Made by a program: the position numbers and the translations under genes. 64,000 nucleotides of DNA from Sphingobacterium spiritivorum ATCC 33861 (lineage in GTDB: Bacteria > Bacteroidota > Bacteroidia > Sphingobacteriales > Sphingobacteriaceae): contig NZ_GL379770.1 of assembly GCF_000143765.1 (NCBI RefSeq), forward strand, positions 62,001-126,000, in the 5' to 3' direction. The notes beneath the pieces are model-generated. The model was given only the letters and a program-made list of their open reading frames with translations. It had not been told where the DNA came from and searched no databases. Shown one piece after another: positions 35,216 to 46,107 of the stretch. The first letter of the stretch is position 1. Every line of letters begins with the position of its first letter.

Positions 35216-38200
35216 TTGGCAAACAATAATATTCAAAAAGAAAGAGTAAATTTTGCGACAAGTAAGAAGGTTATCGATTATCCTGATTTCTTGGACGTAC
35301 AATTACAGTCTTTCAAGGAGTTTTTTCAATTAGAAACTACTTCTGACAACCGCCATCAGGAAGGGCTGTTCAAAGTATTTTCGGAAAACTTCCCTATTTC
35401 TGATTCAAGAAACATTTTTGTGCTTGAGTTTTTGGATTATTTTATTGATCCTCCCCGCTATGATATACAAGAGTGTATCGAGCGTGGTCTTACTTATAGC
35501 GTTCCTTTAAAGGCAAAATTAAAGTTATCTTGTAATGATGAGGAACACGAAGATTTCGAAACCATTGTTCAGGATGTATATTTGGGAACTATTCCTTATA
35601 TGACTCCTAAAGGTACCTTCGTTGTAAATGGTGCAGAGCGTGTGATCGTTTCACAATTACACCGTTCACCAGGCGTATTCTTCGGTCAGAGTAGACACAC
35701 AAATGGTACTAAACTTTATTCTGCAAGGGTTATTCCTTTTAAAGGATCTTGGATCGAATTTGCAACAGACGTAAACAACGTCATGTATGCTTACATCGAT
35801 CGTAAAAAGAAATTCCCAGTTACAACTTTATTACGTGCTATCGGGTACGATTCAGACAAGGATATCTTAGAATTGTTTGATCTTGCAGATGAAGTTAAAG
35901 TTAGTAAGTCTGGTCTTAAGAAATATGTTGGTCGTCGTCTGGCAGCCAGGGTATTGAAAAAATGGGTAGAAGATTTCGTGGATGAAGATACAGGTGAAGT
36001 TGTATCTATTGACCGTAATGAAATTATCCTTGAACGTGAAACTGTTTTGGAAGAAGACCACATTGATTTTATCATCGATGCAGGAGTGAAATCTGTCATT
36101 CTGGCTAAAGATGATGCATCTAACAATGCGGACTATTCTATTATATATAATACCCTTCAGAAAGATACGTCCAACTCAGAAAAAGAAGCGGTAGAGCATA
36201 TCTATCGTCAGTTACGTAATGCTGAACCACCTGATGAGGAAACTGCTCGTGGTATCATCGATCGTCTGTTCTTCTCTGACAAACGTTATGATCTGGGGGA
36301 TGTTGGTCGTTACCGTATCAACCGCAAATTGCAATTAGATACTCCGGCAGATACGAAAGTATTGACTCGTGAAGATATTATTGCGATTGTGAAATACCTT
36401 ATTAATCTGATAAACTCTAAAGCTGAGGTCGATGATATTGACCACTTATCTAACCGTCGTGTTCGTACGGTAGGAGAGCAGTTATATGCACAGTTTGGAG
36501 TAGGTCTGTCACGTATGGCACGTACTATCCGTGAGCGTATGAATATTCGTGATAACGAAGTATTCACACCTACAGATCTGATCAATGCACGTACATTATC
36601 GTCCGTCATTAATTCGTTCTTCGGAACAAACCAGCTATCTCAGTTTATGGACCAAACAAATCCATTGGCAGAGATTACGCACAAACGTCGTTTATCAGCT
36701 TTAGGTCCAGGTGGTCTTTCCCGTGAAAGAGCAGGATTTGAGGTTCGTGACGTTCACTATACGCACTACGGTCGTCTTTGTACTATCGAGACGCCGGAGG
36801 GACCAAACATCGGTTTGATCTCTTCTCTGGCTGTTCACGCTAAAATCAATAACCTTGGTTTTATTGAAACACCATACCGTAAAGTAGAAGCTGGTCGTGT
36901 AGTAGTAGAAGAGCCTGTTATCTATCTGTCTGCTGAAGATGAAGATGAGAAAACAATTGCTCAGGCAAATGCTATCTACGATGAAAAAGGAAATTTCGAA
37001 GATCCAAAAGTAAAAGCAAGATATGAAGGTGACTTCCCGATTATCGAGCCTGAAAAACTGGATCTTATGGACGTTTCTCCAAATCAGATTACTTCGATTG
37101 CAGCATCATTGATTCCTTTCCTGGAGCATGATGATGCCAACCGTGCCCTGATGGGATCAAACATGCAACGCCAGGCGGTGCCATTGTTACGTCCGCAGGC
37201 GCCTATCGTTGGTACAGGTCTTGAAGGTCGCGTAGCCCGTGACTCGCGTACACTGATCAACGCTGAAGGAAATGGTGTTGTTGAATATGTAGATGCTGAA
37301 GAAATCAAGATTCGTTATGATCGTACAGAAGACGATCGTCTGGTATCATTCGATGATGATATCAAAACATATAAATTGATCAAATTCAAGAAAACCAACC
37401 AGAGTACATGTATCAACCTGAAACCGATTGTCAGAAAAGGACAGCGTGTTGAAAAAGGTCAGGTACTATGTGAGGGTTATGCTACTGAAGATGGTGAATT
37501 GGCATTAGGACGTAACCTTAAAGTAGCTTTCATGCCTTGGCAGGGATACAACTTTGAGGATGCGATCGTAATCTCTGAGCGCGTGGTAAGTCAGGATATC
37601 TTCACTTCCCTTCACATTGAAGAATTTGAATTGGAGGTTCGTGATACAAAACGTGGTGAAGAAGAACTTACTGCAGATATTCCTAACGTTTCAGAAGAAG
37701 CAACCAAAGACCTGGACGAGAACGGTATTATCCGTATCGGTGCTGAAGTTGGTGAGGGAGATATCCTGATCGGTAAGATTACACCTAAAGGGGAGTCAGA
37801 TCCTTCACCGGAAGAGAAATTATTAAGAGCAATCTTTGGTGATAAAGCCGGAGATGTAAAAGATGCTTCTTTGAAAACTCCTCCGTCAATTAAAGGTGTA
37901 GTAATTGATACCAAATTATTCTCTCGTGCGAAAAAAATGTCTAAAGAAGTAGAGCGCAAAACGCTTGAAAAATTGGAAACTACACACGACAGAAATGTTA
38001 AAGTATTAAAAGATCGTCTGGTTGATAAATTATTTACAATCGTAAATGGTAAAACCAGTCAGGGTATCTATAATGTGTACAAAGAATTATTGGTGCCAAA
38101 GGGTGCTAAATTCACACAAAAGATTCTTGCTGATCTGAATTACGATAACATCAATCCAACAGGATGGACTACAGATGATGATAAAAACGAATTGATCAAA

Positions 38201-39025
38201 GCTGCTCTTCACTTCTTCAACATTAAGTTGAACGAAGAACTTGGAGCATTCAAACGTGAAAAATTCGCAATCTCAGTAGGGGATGAACTTCCTTCCGGAA
38301 TTGTACAGATGGCTAAAGTTTACGTGGCTAAGAAACGTAAATTGAAAGTTGGGGATAAAATGGCGGGACGTCACGGTAACAAAGGTATCGTTGCACGTAT
38401 CGTACGTGATGAGGATATGCCATTCTTAGAAGATGGAACTCCTGTTGATATCGTGTTAAACCCACTTGGGGTACCTTCACGTATGAACTTGGGACAGATC
38501 TATGAAACTGTATTAGGTTGGGCAGGTCAGAAATTAGGTGTCAAATTTGCAACTCCGATCTTCGATGGTGCTGAGCCGTCAGAAGTAGAAGGATGGATCG
38601 CTAAAGCTGGATTACCGGCTTCAGGTAGAACTTATCTTTACAACGGATTGACCGGAGACCGTTTCGATCAGCCGACAACTGTAGGGGTGATCTATATGTT
38701 GAAATTAGGTCACATGGTTGATGATAAAATGCACGCACGTTCTATCGGACCATACTCATTGATTACACAACAACCTCTGGGTGGTAAAGCTCAGTTCGGT
38801 GGTCAGCGTTTTGGTGAGATGGAGGTTTGGGCACTTGAGGCATTCGGAGCATCTAACATCTTACAGGAGATCTTGACTGTGAAATCAGATGATGTTGTAG
38901 GTCGTGCCAAAACTTACGAAGCTATCGTAAAAGGTAACAACCTGCCAACTCCATCCGTACCGGAATCGTTTAACGTACTGGTACATGAGTTACGCGGTTT
39001 AGGTTTAGATATTACATTAGATTAA
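35216..39025 (+). CDS. rpoB: RNA polymerase beta subunit
   Basis: Catalytic subunit of RNA polymerase, 1269 aa. It starts with TTG at 35216 ([32 protein letters not shown] is the conserved Bacteroidota N-terminus, and no ATG occurs before about residue 125). The rifampicin-pocket region is intact in cluster [29 protein letters not shown]. After it the sequence reads [18 protein letters not shown], with Thr523 (codon 36782-36784) where E. coli and most bacteria have Pro (E. coli P564). The C-terminus has the [15 protein letters not shown] motif and [17 protein letters not shown]. It is preceded and followed by hairpins. Confidence 0.98.
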   Translation: MANNNIQKERVNFATSKKVIDYPDFLDVQLQSFKEFFQLETTSDNRHQEGLFKVFSENFPISDSRNIFVLEFLDYFIDPPRYDIQECIERGLTYSVPLKAKLKLSCNDEEHEDFETIVQDVYLGTIPYMTPKGTFVVNGAERVIVSQLHRSPGVFFGQSRHTNGTKLYSARVIPFKGSWIEFATDVNNVMYAYIDRKKKFPVTTLLRAIGYDSDKDILELFDLADEVKVSKSGLKKYVGRRLAARVLKKWVEDFVDEDTGEVVSIDRNEIILERETVLEEDHIDFIIDAGVKSVILAKDDASNNADYSIIYNTLQKDTSNSEKEAVEHIYRQLRNAEPPDEETARGIIDRLFFSDKRYDLGDVGRYRINRKLQLDTPADTKVLTREDIIAIVKYLINLINSKAEVDDIDHLSNRRVRTVGEQLYAQFGVGLSRMARTIRERMNIRDNEVFTPTDLINARTLSSVINSFFGTNQLSQFMDQTNPLAEITHKRRLSALGPGGLSRERAGFEVRDVHYTHYGRLCTIETPEGPNIGLISSLAVHAKINNLGFIETPYRKVEAGRVVVEEPVIYLSAEDEDEKTIAQANAIYDEKGNFEDPKVKARYEGDFPIIEPEKLDLMDVSPNQITSIAASLIPFLEHDDANRALMGSNMQRQAVPLLRPQAPIVGTGLEGRVARDSRTLINAEGNGVVEYVDAEEIKIRYDRTEDDRLVSFDDDIKTYKLIKFKKTNQSTCINLKPIVRKGQRVEKGQVLCEGYATEDGELALGRNLKVAFMPWQGYNFEDAIVISERVVSQDIFTSLHIEEFELEVRDTKRGEEELTADIPNVSEEATKDLDENGIIRIGAEVGEGDILIGKITPKGESDPSPEEKLLRAIFGDKAGDVKDASLKTPPSIKGVVIDTKLFSRAKKMSKEVERKTLEKLETTHDRNVKVLKDRLVDKLFTIVNGKTSQGIYNVYKELLVPKGAKFTQKILADLNYDNINPTGWTTDDDKNELIKAALHFFNIKLNEELGAFKREKFAISVGDELPSGIVQMAKVYVAKKRKLKVGDKMAGRHGNKGIVARIVRDEDMPFLEDGTPVDIVLNPLGVPSRMNLGQIYETVLGWAGQKLGVKFATPIFDGAEPSEVEGWIAKAGLPASGRTYLYNGLTGDRFDQPTTVGVIYMLKLGHMVDDKMHARSIGPYSLITQQPLGGKAQFGGQRFGEMEVWALEAFGASNILQEILTVKSDDVVGRAKTYEAIVKGNNLPTPSVPESFNVLVHELRGLGLDITLD

Positions 39026-39036
39026 TTAAGCAATAG

Positions 39037-39067
39037 AGCTTAAGAGGCTTCGAAATCCTCTTAAGCT
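39037..39067 (+). terminator. Hairpin between rpoB and rpoC
   Basis: An 11-bp perfect stem, core GCTTAAGAGG/CCTCTTAAGC, with a 9-nt loop, 12 nt past the rpoB stop and 33 nt before the rpoC ATG. The T run after it is short and broken, so it is more likely a processing or stability element than a full terminator. Confidence 0.5.
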
Positions 39068-39099
39068 TCTTTATACAGCTTTAACTTTGGAATAAAAGT

Positions 39100-42000
39100 A
39101 TGTCTTACAAAAAAGATAATAAAATTAAAAGCAACTTTACGTCAATCACCATTAGCTTGGCGTCACCGGAAACAATCTTAGAGCGTTCCAGTGGTGAAGT
39201 TGTAAAACCGGAAACGATTAACTATCGTACCTACAAACCAGAACGTGATGGTTTATTCTGTGAGCGTATCTTCGGTCCTGTAAAGGATTACGAATGTCAC
39301 TGTGGTAAATACAAGCGTATCCGTTATAAAGGTATCGTGTGTGACCGTTGTGGAGTAGAAGTTACAGAGAAAAAAGTACGTCGTGAGCGTATGGGACACA
39401 TCAACCTGGTGGTTCCTGTAGCGCATATCTGGTACTTCCGTTCACTTCCTAACAAAATTGGTTATTTATTAGGTCTTCCAACCAAAAAACTGGATATGAT
39501 TATCTATTACGAACGTTATGTCGTAATCCAGGCTGGTATTAAAGAAGAAGATGGTATCAATTACATGGACTTCCTTACTGAGGAAGAATACCTGGATATC
39601 TTAGATACATTACCTAAAGAAAACCAATACCTTGATGACAACGATCCTCAGAAATTCGTTGCGAAAATGGGAGCAGAGGCTTTAGAAGAATTATTAAAAC
39701 GCCTTGATCTGGATCAGTTATCATATGATCTTCGTCACCAGGCTGCTAATGAGACTTCACAACAACGTAAAAATGAGGCATTAAAACGTCTTCATGTTGT
39801 GGAGGCTTTCCGCGGAGCAAATGAGCGTATTGAAAATCGTCCGGAATGGATGATCGTGAAAATCGTTCCGATTATTCCACCGGAATTGCGTCCGTTAGTT
39901 CCTTTGGATGGTGGTCGTTTTGCGACTTCGGATTTAAATGACTTATACCGTCGTGTTATTATCCGTAATAACCGTCTGAAACGTTTGATCGAAATCAAAG
40001 CACCGGAAGTTATCTTACGTAACGAAAAACGTATGCTTCAGGAAGCTGTGGATTCCCTGTTTGATAACTCACGTAAGGTGAATGCTGTGAAAACAGAAGG
40101 TAACCGTGCGTTAAAATCACTTTCTGATATTCTGAAAGGTAAACAAGGTCGTTTCCGTCAAAACTTATTAGGTAAACGTGTGGATTATTCGGCTCGTTCG
40201 GTAATCGTCGTTGGACCTCATTTGAAATTACACGAATGTGGTCTTCCTAAAGATATGGCTGCAGAGCTTTACAAACCGTTTATCATTCGTAAGATGATTG
40301 AAAGAGGTATTGTAAAAACTGTAAAATCAGCTAAAAAAATCGTGGATCGTAAAGATCCTGTAGTATGGGATATCCTGGAGAATGTATTGAAAGGTCACCC
40401 TGTATTATTAAACCGTGCACCTACGCTTCACCGTCTGGGTATCCAGGCTTTCCAACCTACGTTGGTAGAAGGTAAAGCCATCCAGTTGCACCCGTTAGTG
40501 TGTACCGCATTCAACGCCGATTTTGACGGTGACCAGATGGCTGTTCACTTACCATTAGGTAATGCTGCTGTATTGGAAGCACAGATTCTGATGTTGGCTG
40601 CACACAATATCCTTAACCCTGCAAACGGTTCTCCGGTAACAGTACCTTCTCAGGATATGGTACTCGGTCTTTATTATATCACTAAAGGCCGCAAAACTGC
40701 TGAAGATAGAGTTGTAAAAGGTGAAGGGATGTCATTCTACTCTGCAGAAGAAGTTATTATTGCTTTGAATGAGAAGAAAATTGACTTGCACGCTTTCATT
40801 AAAGTCAAAACTAAAGTAAGAAATAAAGACGGTGAAATCGTTGATACCTTATTGGAAACGACTGTTGGTCGTGTAATCTTTAATCAGATTGTTCCTGAGG
40901 AGATGGGTTTCATCAACGAATTGCTGACTAAAAAATCACTTCGTAATATTATTGGTGAGATCGTGAAGACTACGGGTATGGCCCGTGCCGCGAAATTCCT
41001 GGATGATATGAAAGAGTTAGGATTCCAGACAGCATTCAAAGGTGGTCTTTCCTTTAACTTACAGGATTTAAATATTCCTGCTGCAAAAGCTGATCTGATC
41101 CAGCAAGCTACAAATGAAGTTGAAGAAGTAATGGGTAACTATAACATGGGTTTCATTACTAACAACGAGCGTTACAATCAGATCATCGATATCTGGACAC
41201 GTATCAACAATAAGTTGACTGCACACGTAATGGACATCCTGTCTAACGACAATCAGGGATTCAATTCAGTGTATATGATGCTTGACTCCGGAGCCCGTGG
41301 TTCCAAAGAGCAGATTCGTCAGTTGTGTGGTATGCGTGGTCTGATGGCTAAACCTCAGAAATCAGGTGCTTCAGGTGGTGAAATTATCGAAAACCCGATT
41401 CTTTCTAACTTTAAAGAAGGTCTGTCAGTCCTTGAGTACTTTATCTCTACTCACGGTGCGCGTAAAGGTCTTGCCGATACGGCATTGAAAACAGCCGATG
41501 CGGGTTACCTGACTCGTCGTTTACATGACGTGGCACAGGATATGATCGTAGTTGAGCAGGATTGTAACGGTCTGAGAGGTATCTACACGACAGCCTTGAA
41601 AGACAATGACGATATTGTAGAACCATTATACGACAGAATCTTAGGCCGTGTATCTCTGTACGATGTATTAGATCCTGAGACTAACGAGATCATTGCATTT
41701 GCTAATCAGGATATTTCAGAAGAAATAGCAGAACGTATTGAAAATGCAGGTATCGAAGGTATCGAAATCCGTACGGTATTGACTTGTGAGTCTAAACGCG
41801 GAGTATGTGCTTCATGTTACGGACGTAACCTTGCATCCGGTAAACGTGTTCAGTTAGGTGAAGCTGTCGGTGTTATTGCAGCACAATCTATCGGTGAGCC
41901 GGGTACACAGTTGACACTTCGTACGTTCCACGTGGGTGGTACGGCATCTAACATTGCTGCTGAGTCTCAGATTTCAGCAAAACATGAAGGTGTCATCGAA

Positions 42001-43380
42001 TTCGAAAACGTACGTACAGTATCTCAGGAAGGTGAAGATGGTACACACCAGGTGGTATTAGGCCGTTCAGGTGAGCTTCGTGTTATCGAGCCTACAACTA
42101 AGAAAGTACTTTATCAGCAAAATATCCCTTACGGTTCACAACTTTACGTGAATGCAGGTGATAAAGTTGAAAAAGGTGCACGTTTGGTATCATGGGATCC
42201 GTATAACGCCGTGATCATCTCCGAGTTCAGCGGTAAAGTTGAATTTGATGCGATTATCGAAGGTGTAACATTCCGTGAAGAATCAGATGAACAAACTGGT
42301 CACAAAGAGAAAGTTATTATTGAAACACGTGATAAAACGAAAAACCCTACGATCAAAGTCCTTGATCTGAAAGGTGAAGTCGTTCGTTCATACAATATTC
42401 CTGTTGGAGCTCACGTTTCGGTATCTGACGGTCAGAAAATCAAAGAAGGTGCGATCTTAGTTAAGATCCCTCGTTCTACTGGTAAGACCCGAGATATTAC
42501 AGGTGGTCTTCCACGTGTAACCGAATTATTCGAAGCACGTAACCCTTCAAACCCTGCTGTAGTAACAGAGATTGACGGTGTTGTAGCATTGGGTGGTGTA
42601 AAACGTGGTAACCGTGAGATTTCTATCGAATCTCGTGACGGGCAGATCAAAAAATATCTTGTTCCACTTTCGAAACACATCCTTGTACAGGATAATGACT
42701 TTATTAAGGCTGGTATGCCTTTATCAGACGGTTCGATCTCTCCAGCAGATATCTTATCGATCAAAGGTCCTTCCGCAGTACAACATTATATCGTAAATGG
42801 TATTCAAGAGGTTTACCGTCTTCAGGGGGTAAAAATCAACGATAAACACTTCGAGACAATCGTTCACCAAATGATGCAGAAAGTGAATATCGAGGATCCG
42901 GGAGATACACGTTTCTTAGAAAAAGAAGCTGTAAACAAATGGGATTTCATGCAGGAGAACGACTCATTGTACGACAAAAAAGTTGTTGTAGATGCAGGAG
43001 ACTCTAACGACCTTCGTCCTGGTCAGATTGTTACATTACGTAAATTACGTGAAGAGAACTCCAGCCTGAGACGTCGCGACCTGAAATTAGTAGAAGTAAG
43101 GGATGCTATCCCTGCGACTTCAAGTCCATTGCTGCAAGGTATTACCAGAGCTTCATTAGGTACTAAATCATTTATCTCTGCAGCATCCTTCCAGGAAACA
43201 ACGAAAGTGTTGAATGAGGCAGCTATTGCAGGTAAACGTGATGATTTATTAGGCCTTAAAGAAAACGTAATCGTAGGTCACCTGATTCCTTCAGGTACAG
43301 GTTTACGTGATTATGGTAATATTATCGTAGGTTCCCGTGAGGAATACGATCAATTGTTAGCATCGAAAGAAGAAGATTAA
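39100..43380 (+). CDS. rpoC: RNA polymerase beta' subunit
   Basis: Largest RNA polymerase subunit, 1426 aa. The N-terminal zinc ribbon reads [24 protein letters not shown], the absolutely conserved active-site loop NADFDGDQM is present near residue 475 with its three Asp ligands, and the second zinc site is [17 protein letters not shown]. The bridge helix/trigger-loop area ([35 protein letters not shown]) is normal. The large Bacteroidota-type insertion between G and the end accounts for the length. The gene ends in a strong terminator, closing the operon. Confidence 0.98.
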   Translation: MSYKKDNKIKSNFTSITISLASPETILERSSGEVVKPETINYRTYKPERDGLFCERIFGPVKDYECHCGKYKRIRYKGIVCDRCGVEVTEKKVRRERMGHINLVVPVAHIWYFRSLPNKIGYLLGLPTKKLDMIIYYERYVVIQAGIKEEDGINYMDFLTEEEYLDILDTLPKENQYLDDNDPQKFVAKMGAEALEELLKRLDLDQLSYDLRHQAANETSQQRKNEALKRLHVVEAFRGANERIENRPEWMIVKIVPIIPPELRPLVPLDGGRFATSDLNDLYRRVIIRNNRLKRLIEIKAPEVILRNEKRMLQEAVDSLFDNSRKVNAVKTEGNRALKSLSDILKGKQGRFRQNLLGKRVDYSARSVIVVGPHLKLHECGLPKDMAAELYKPFIIRKMIERGIVKTVKSAKKIVDRKDPVVWDILENVLKGHPVLLNRAPTLHRLGIQAFQPTLVEGKAIQLHPLVCTAFNADFDGDQMAVHLPLGNAAVLEAQILMLAAHNILNPANGSPVTVPSQDMVLGLYYITKGRKTAEDRVVKGEGMSFYSAEEVIIALNEKKIDLHAFIKVKTKVRNKDGEIVDTLLETTVGRVIFNQIVPEEMGFINELLTKKSLRNIIGEIVKTTGMARAAKFLDDMKELGFQTAFKGGLSFNLQDLNIPAAKADLIQQATNEVEEVMGNYNMGFITNNERYNQIIDIWTRINNKLTAHVMDILSNDNQGFNSVYMMLDSGARGSKEQIRQLCGMRGLMAKPQKSGASGGEIIENPILSNFKEGLSVLEYFISTHGARKGLADTALKTADAGYLTRRLHDVAQDMIVVEQDCNGLRGIYTTALKDNDDIVEPLYDRILGRVSLYDVLDPETNEIIAFANQDISEEIAERIENAGIEGIEIRTVLTCESKRGVCASCYGRNLASGKRVQLGEAVGVIAAQSIGEPGTQLTLRTFHVGGTASNIAAESQISAKHEGVIEFENVRTVSQEGEDGTHQVVLGRSGELRVIEPTTKKVLYQQNIPYGSQLYVNAGDKVEKGARLVSWDPYNAVIISEFSGKVEFDAIIEGVTFREESDEQTGHKEKVIIETRDKTKNPTIKVLDLKGEVVRSYNIPVGAHVSVSDGQKIKEGAILVKIPRSTGKTRDITGGLPRVTELFEARNPSNPAVVTEIDGVVALGGVKRGNREISIESRDGQIKKYLVPLSKHILVQDNDFIKAGMPLSDGSISPADILSIKGPSAVQHYIVNGIQEVYRLQGVKINDKHFETIVHQMMQKVNIEDPGDTRFLEKEAVNKWDFMQENDSLYDKKVVVDAGDSNDLRPGQIVTLRKLREENSSLRRRDLKLVEVRDAIPATSSPLLQGITRASLGTKSFISAASFQETTKVLNEAAIAGKRDDLLGLKENVIVGHLIPSGTGLRDYGNIIVGSREEYDQLLASKEED

Positions 43381-43399
43381 TTAATCTTGCTGATATAAG

Positions 43400-43432
43400 A
43401 AAAGGGGTAACAATCTGATTGTTACCCCTTTT
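43400..43432. terminator. Terminator between rpoC and kdgA
   Basis: A 15-bp perfect stem, core AAGGGGTAACAAT with its complement, a three-base loop, then a T run. It ends the rpoC transcript and, because its left side is A-rich, may also end kdgA coming from the other strand. Confidence 0.9.
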
Positions 43433-43446
43433 TTATGTTTTTTAAA

Positions 43447-44088
43447 TTATGCTTTCGACCATTTTAGCAATAACTTACATCGCTCACTCAACCAGTCTTC
43501 CCCACTTTCATCTGCAGGAGGGCTGAATAGCTTTGATCCAAGTCCGACAGCATATACACCAGCCTGTTTCCAGGTGCGGATGTTTTCCTCTGTAGTATCT
43601 ACACCACCGGTAGGCATAAATTTCAGATCAGGAAACAAAGGTTTTATTGCTTTCAAAAAGTTAGGGCCAAGACTATCGCCCGGGAAAAGCTTGACAAGAG
43701 AAGCACCTAATTCTTCAGCCTTTGCAATCTCTGTAGGAGTCATGCAGCCGGGGATCCATAGCAATCCATGTTTTGCTGTTATTTCAGCTATTTTTTTCTT
43801 GATAATAGGACTTACGATGAATTCCGCTCCAAGTGCTATGAATTCCTTTGCCTGTTCTCCCGTCTTAATCGTTCCGATTCCTAACTTCAAATCCGGAAAA
43901 TGTTCACTCTTAAAGGTCAGAAGTTGTTTGAAATTCTCCCTGGCATTGACACCTCTGTTTACAAATTCAAATACACGTATGCCTCCTTTGTAGCACTTAG
44001 TAAGAACATCTTTACAAGAGTCAATGTTATCGTTATAATATACCGGAATGACCGGATTGCCTCCGATTAATTTAAGTACTTCATTCAT
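43447..44088 (-). CDS. kdgA: KDPG aldolase (2-dehydro-3-deoxy-phosphogluconate aldolase)
   Basis: Splits 2-keto-3-deoxy-6-phosphogluconate into pyruvate and glyceraldehyde 3-phosphate, the last step of both uronate routes and of the Entner-Doudoroff path. The 213-aa class I aldolase has the Schiff-base Lys133 in LVKLFPGD, the catalytic Glu41 in VFEFVNRG, and the phosphate-binding MPTGGV near residue 177. It lies 4 nt after kdgK on the same strand. The enzyme may also act on 4-hydroxy-2-oxoglutarate, a common side activity in the family. The only copy in the window, although the galacturonate locus also needs it. Confidence 0.93.
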   Translation of the reverse strand: MNEVLKLIGGNPVIPVYYNDNIDSCKDVLTKCYKGGIRVFEFVNRGVNARENFKQLLTFKSEHFPDLKLGIGTIKTGEQAKEFIALGAEFIVSPIIKKKIAEITAKHGLLWIPGCMTPTEIAKAEELGASLVKLFPGDSLGPNFLKAIKPLFPDLKFMPTGGVDTTEENIRTWKQAGVYAVGLGSKLFSPPADESGEDWLSERCKLLLKWSKA

Positions 44089-44092
44089 ATCA

Positions 44093-45091
44093 CTAATTTA
44101 TTTTTCCATTTCCAAAATCGCCTTCAACAAATAATTTTTGAAAGCCGGCCTGAGTAGCCGTATTAATAATATCCTGAGGAGATTGTTCCTGTATAACCGC
44201 GTATATCAGACCTCCCATAAAAGCATCACCACTTCCGATACGGTCAATGACATTATTTGTTTCCAAGGTCTCCGATACGGCATCAGCCTCTCTGCTGTGG
44301 TATGTTCCATAAAACAGATTGTGTGTTGCATTATCCATAAATCTGAACGTATTTGCGATATGCTTACATTTAGGATAAGACTGGAAGATGTTAGCAGCAG
44401 ATTTTTTTGAATAGGCTACATACGTTTCTTTTGAAGTCTCACGGTCTAATGTTTCATCAATAGGGCTATTCAGCATCTTGTTAGCAGCCCATATGTTTCC
44501 CATAATGACATCTGCATATTGTACCAGCTCCGGCATAATTTCATTTGGCAGCTTCCCGTATTGCCACAATCTGTTTCTGTAATTCAGATCTACAGATATC
44601 GTAATGCCTCTTTCATCTGCCTTTTGTAAGGCTTGTTTACAGATATTCGCCAATTCCTGATTAAGTGACGGCGTGAGGGCTGTAAAATGAAACCAGTCTA
44701 TTCCTTCAAAAATAATATCCCAGTTTATATCATCTATCGAGAGTTGACTGAAGGAGGAATATTTACGATCATAAATAACTTCACCTTTACTCAATCCGTT
44801 GGCTGACAGTAAGAAATAACTCCCCAGACGGTCGCCCTGAATTTTCATTAGGGAGGTATCTATTCCATAGTTTCCTAATTTGGACAGAATTTCCTGTGTA
44901 AGGGCATTATCCGGAGCAGCACTGAAATAAGTCGTCGGAATACCCAATCGGGCTAATGTAACAGCTACATTGGCTTCTGATCCGCCTGGGTATACTTTTA
45001 AAGTATTCCGGTTTGTTTCAAAAAAGTAGTCTGAAGTCGCCTGCATCCGTATTAATAATTCACCGAAGGAAAGCACTCTCTTATTGGGCAT
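44093..45091 (-). CDS. kdgK: 2-keto-3-deoxygluconate kinase
   Basis: Phosphorylates KDG to KDPG, joining uronate breakdown to central metabolism. The 332-aa PfkB-family kinase has the N-terminal VLSFGELLIRM and YPGGSEANVAVTLARLG sugar-site motif and the C-terminal DRIGSGDAFMGG motif with the catalytic Asp near 289. It forms a tight pair with kdgA (4-nt gap) and is divergent from the SDR-uxuA-uxaC-transporter operon, sharing a 171-nt gap with two operator-like sites. Substrate is inferred from the kdgA and uronate neighbours; related PfkB kinases act on fructose or ribose. Confidence 0.9.
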   Translation of the reverse strand: MPNKRVLSFGELLIRMQATSDYFFETNRNTLKVYPGGSEANVAVTLARLGIPTTYFSAAPDNALTQEILSKLGNYGIDTSLMKIQGDRLGSYFLLSANGLSKGEVIYDRKYSSFSQLSIDDINWDIIFEGIDWFHFTALTPSLNQELANICKQALQKADERGITISVDLNYRNRLWQYGKLPNEIMPELVQYADVIMGNIWAANKMLNSPIDETLDRETSKETYVAYSKKSAANIFQSYPKCKHIANTFRFMDNATHNLFYGTYHSREADAVSETLETNNVIDRIGSGDAFMGGLIYAVIQEQSPQDIINTATQAGFQKLFVEGDFGNGKIN

Positions 45092-45166
45092 AGATTGATT
45101 ATTTTATTGTTGAAAACGAAAATACTAACTATTTGTTATTTAAAGATTGGAGGACTATAATATTTC

Positions 45167-45180
45167 CGAAATCGTTATCG
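45167..45180. promoter_or_regulatory. Candidate LacI-type operator
   Basis: CGAAATCGTTATCG is a 10-of-14 palindrome with the central CG and CGAnAn/nTnTCG half-sites typical of LacI-family operators. It lies in the gap between kdgK and the divergent uronate operon, the obvious target for the LacI regulator at 50065. Confidence 0.5.
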
Positions 45181-45194
45181 TAAAAATACAGAAG

Positions 45195-45207
45195 TGTAAA
45201 CTTTACA
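45195..45207. promoter_or_regulatory. Perfect 13-bp palindrome, second candidate operator
   Basis: TGTAAACTTTACA is a perfect palindrome (one central base), 15 nt past the first candidate site and 55 nt ahead of the SDR ATG at 45263. LacI- and GntR-type regulators both use sites of this look. Confidence 0.5.
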
Positions 45208-45262
45208 ATGTAGTTGGAAATTAGCACTTTTATAGATTATAAGATTATAAACAAGCATCCTT

Positions 45263-46084
45263 ATGAATATTTTAGAACAATTTTCCTTAAAAGGACAGGT
45301 TATTGTCGTAACAGGCGGTACCGGTATCTTAGGAAAATCTTTTGTGAAAGCATTGGCTGAGGCTGGAGCCAAAGTCGTTATTATCGGACGTAATCAGGAA
45401 CGCGCAGATGAGCGCGTGAAGTTAGTAGAGACGTTAGGGGGTGAGGGACTTGCAATCGTGGCAGATGTACTTAGTGAATCTGAAATGATTGCTGCAAGGG
45501 ATAAAATTATAGAAAAATGGGGTACAATAGACGGACTGGTAAATGCGGCCGGAGGAAATATCCCCGGAGCGACCATCGGACCAGATCAGAATTTATTTGA
45601 CTCCAAAATAGAGGATACATTAAAGGCTATAGAGCTCAATCTCAATGGAACGATCATCCCGACACAGGTCCTTGGCCGTGTACTGGCGGAAAAAGGTAAG
45701 GGATCGATAATTAATATCGCTTCTCTGGCCTCCAGCAGTGCTATTACCCGTGTATTGGGATATAATGTCGCTAAATGCGGGATTATCGGATATACAAAGT
45801 GGATGGCTACGGAACTCTCCTTAAGATATGGAGATAAAGTCCGTGTCAATGCAATTGCCCCGGGTGTCTTTTTAACCGAGCAAAACAGAACATTACTGAC
45901 CAATGAAGATGGTACATTCACCGCGCGTGCCCAACGTTTTCTCAACAAAACTCCTTTCTCTAGATTAGGAGATCCGTCCGAACTGGAAGGCGCGCTGATA
46001 TTCCTGCTTAGTCAGGCTTCAGGTTTTATAAATGGGGAAACGCTCTATGTAGACGGAGGTTTCAATTCATGGTCAGGAGTATAA
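45263..46084 (+). CDS. Short-chain dehydrogenase, probable D-mannonate oxidoreductase (fructuronate reductase)
   Basis: An SDR of 273 aa that most likely interconverts D-fructuronate and D-mannonate. The N-terminal VTGGTGILGKS cofactor loop (17-25), NAAGG motif, a catalytic Ser in the SLASSS stretch near 155, and Tyr167-x3-Lys171 (GYNVAKCG) are present. The C-terminal block APGVFLTEQNRTLL and TPFSRLGDPSELEGALIFLLS is characteristic of the SDR fructuronate reductases that replace UxuB. KduD-type 2-deoxygluconate dehydrogenase is the alternative, but the adjacent uxuA and uxaC favour the mannonate step. It heads the plus-strand operon; uxuA follows after 23 nt. Confidence 0.85.
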   Translation: MNILEQFSLKGQVIVVTGGTGILGKSFVKALAEAGAKVVIIGRNQERADERVKLVETLGGEGLAIVADVLSESEMIAARDKIIEKWGTIDGLVNAAGGNIPGATIGPDQNLFDSKIEDTLKAIELNLNGTIIPTQVLGRVLAEKGKGSIINIASLASSSAITRVLGYNVAKCGIIGYTKWMATELSLRYGDKVRVNAIAPGVFLTEQNRTLLTNEDGTFTARAQRFLNKTPFSRLGDPSELEGALIFLLSQASGFINGETLYVDGGFNSWSGV

Positions 46085-46107
46085 CAGCTAAAGTTTAAAA
46101 ACAGAAA

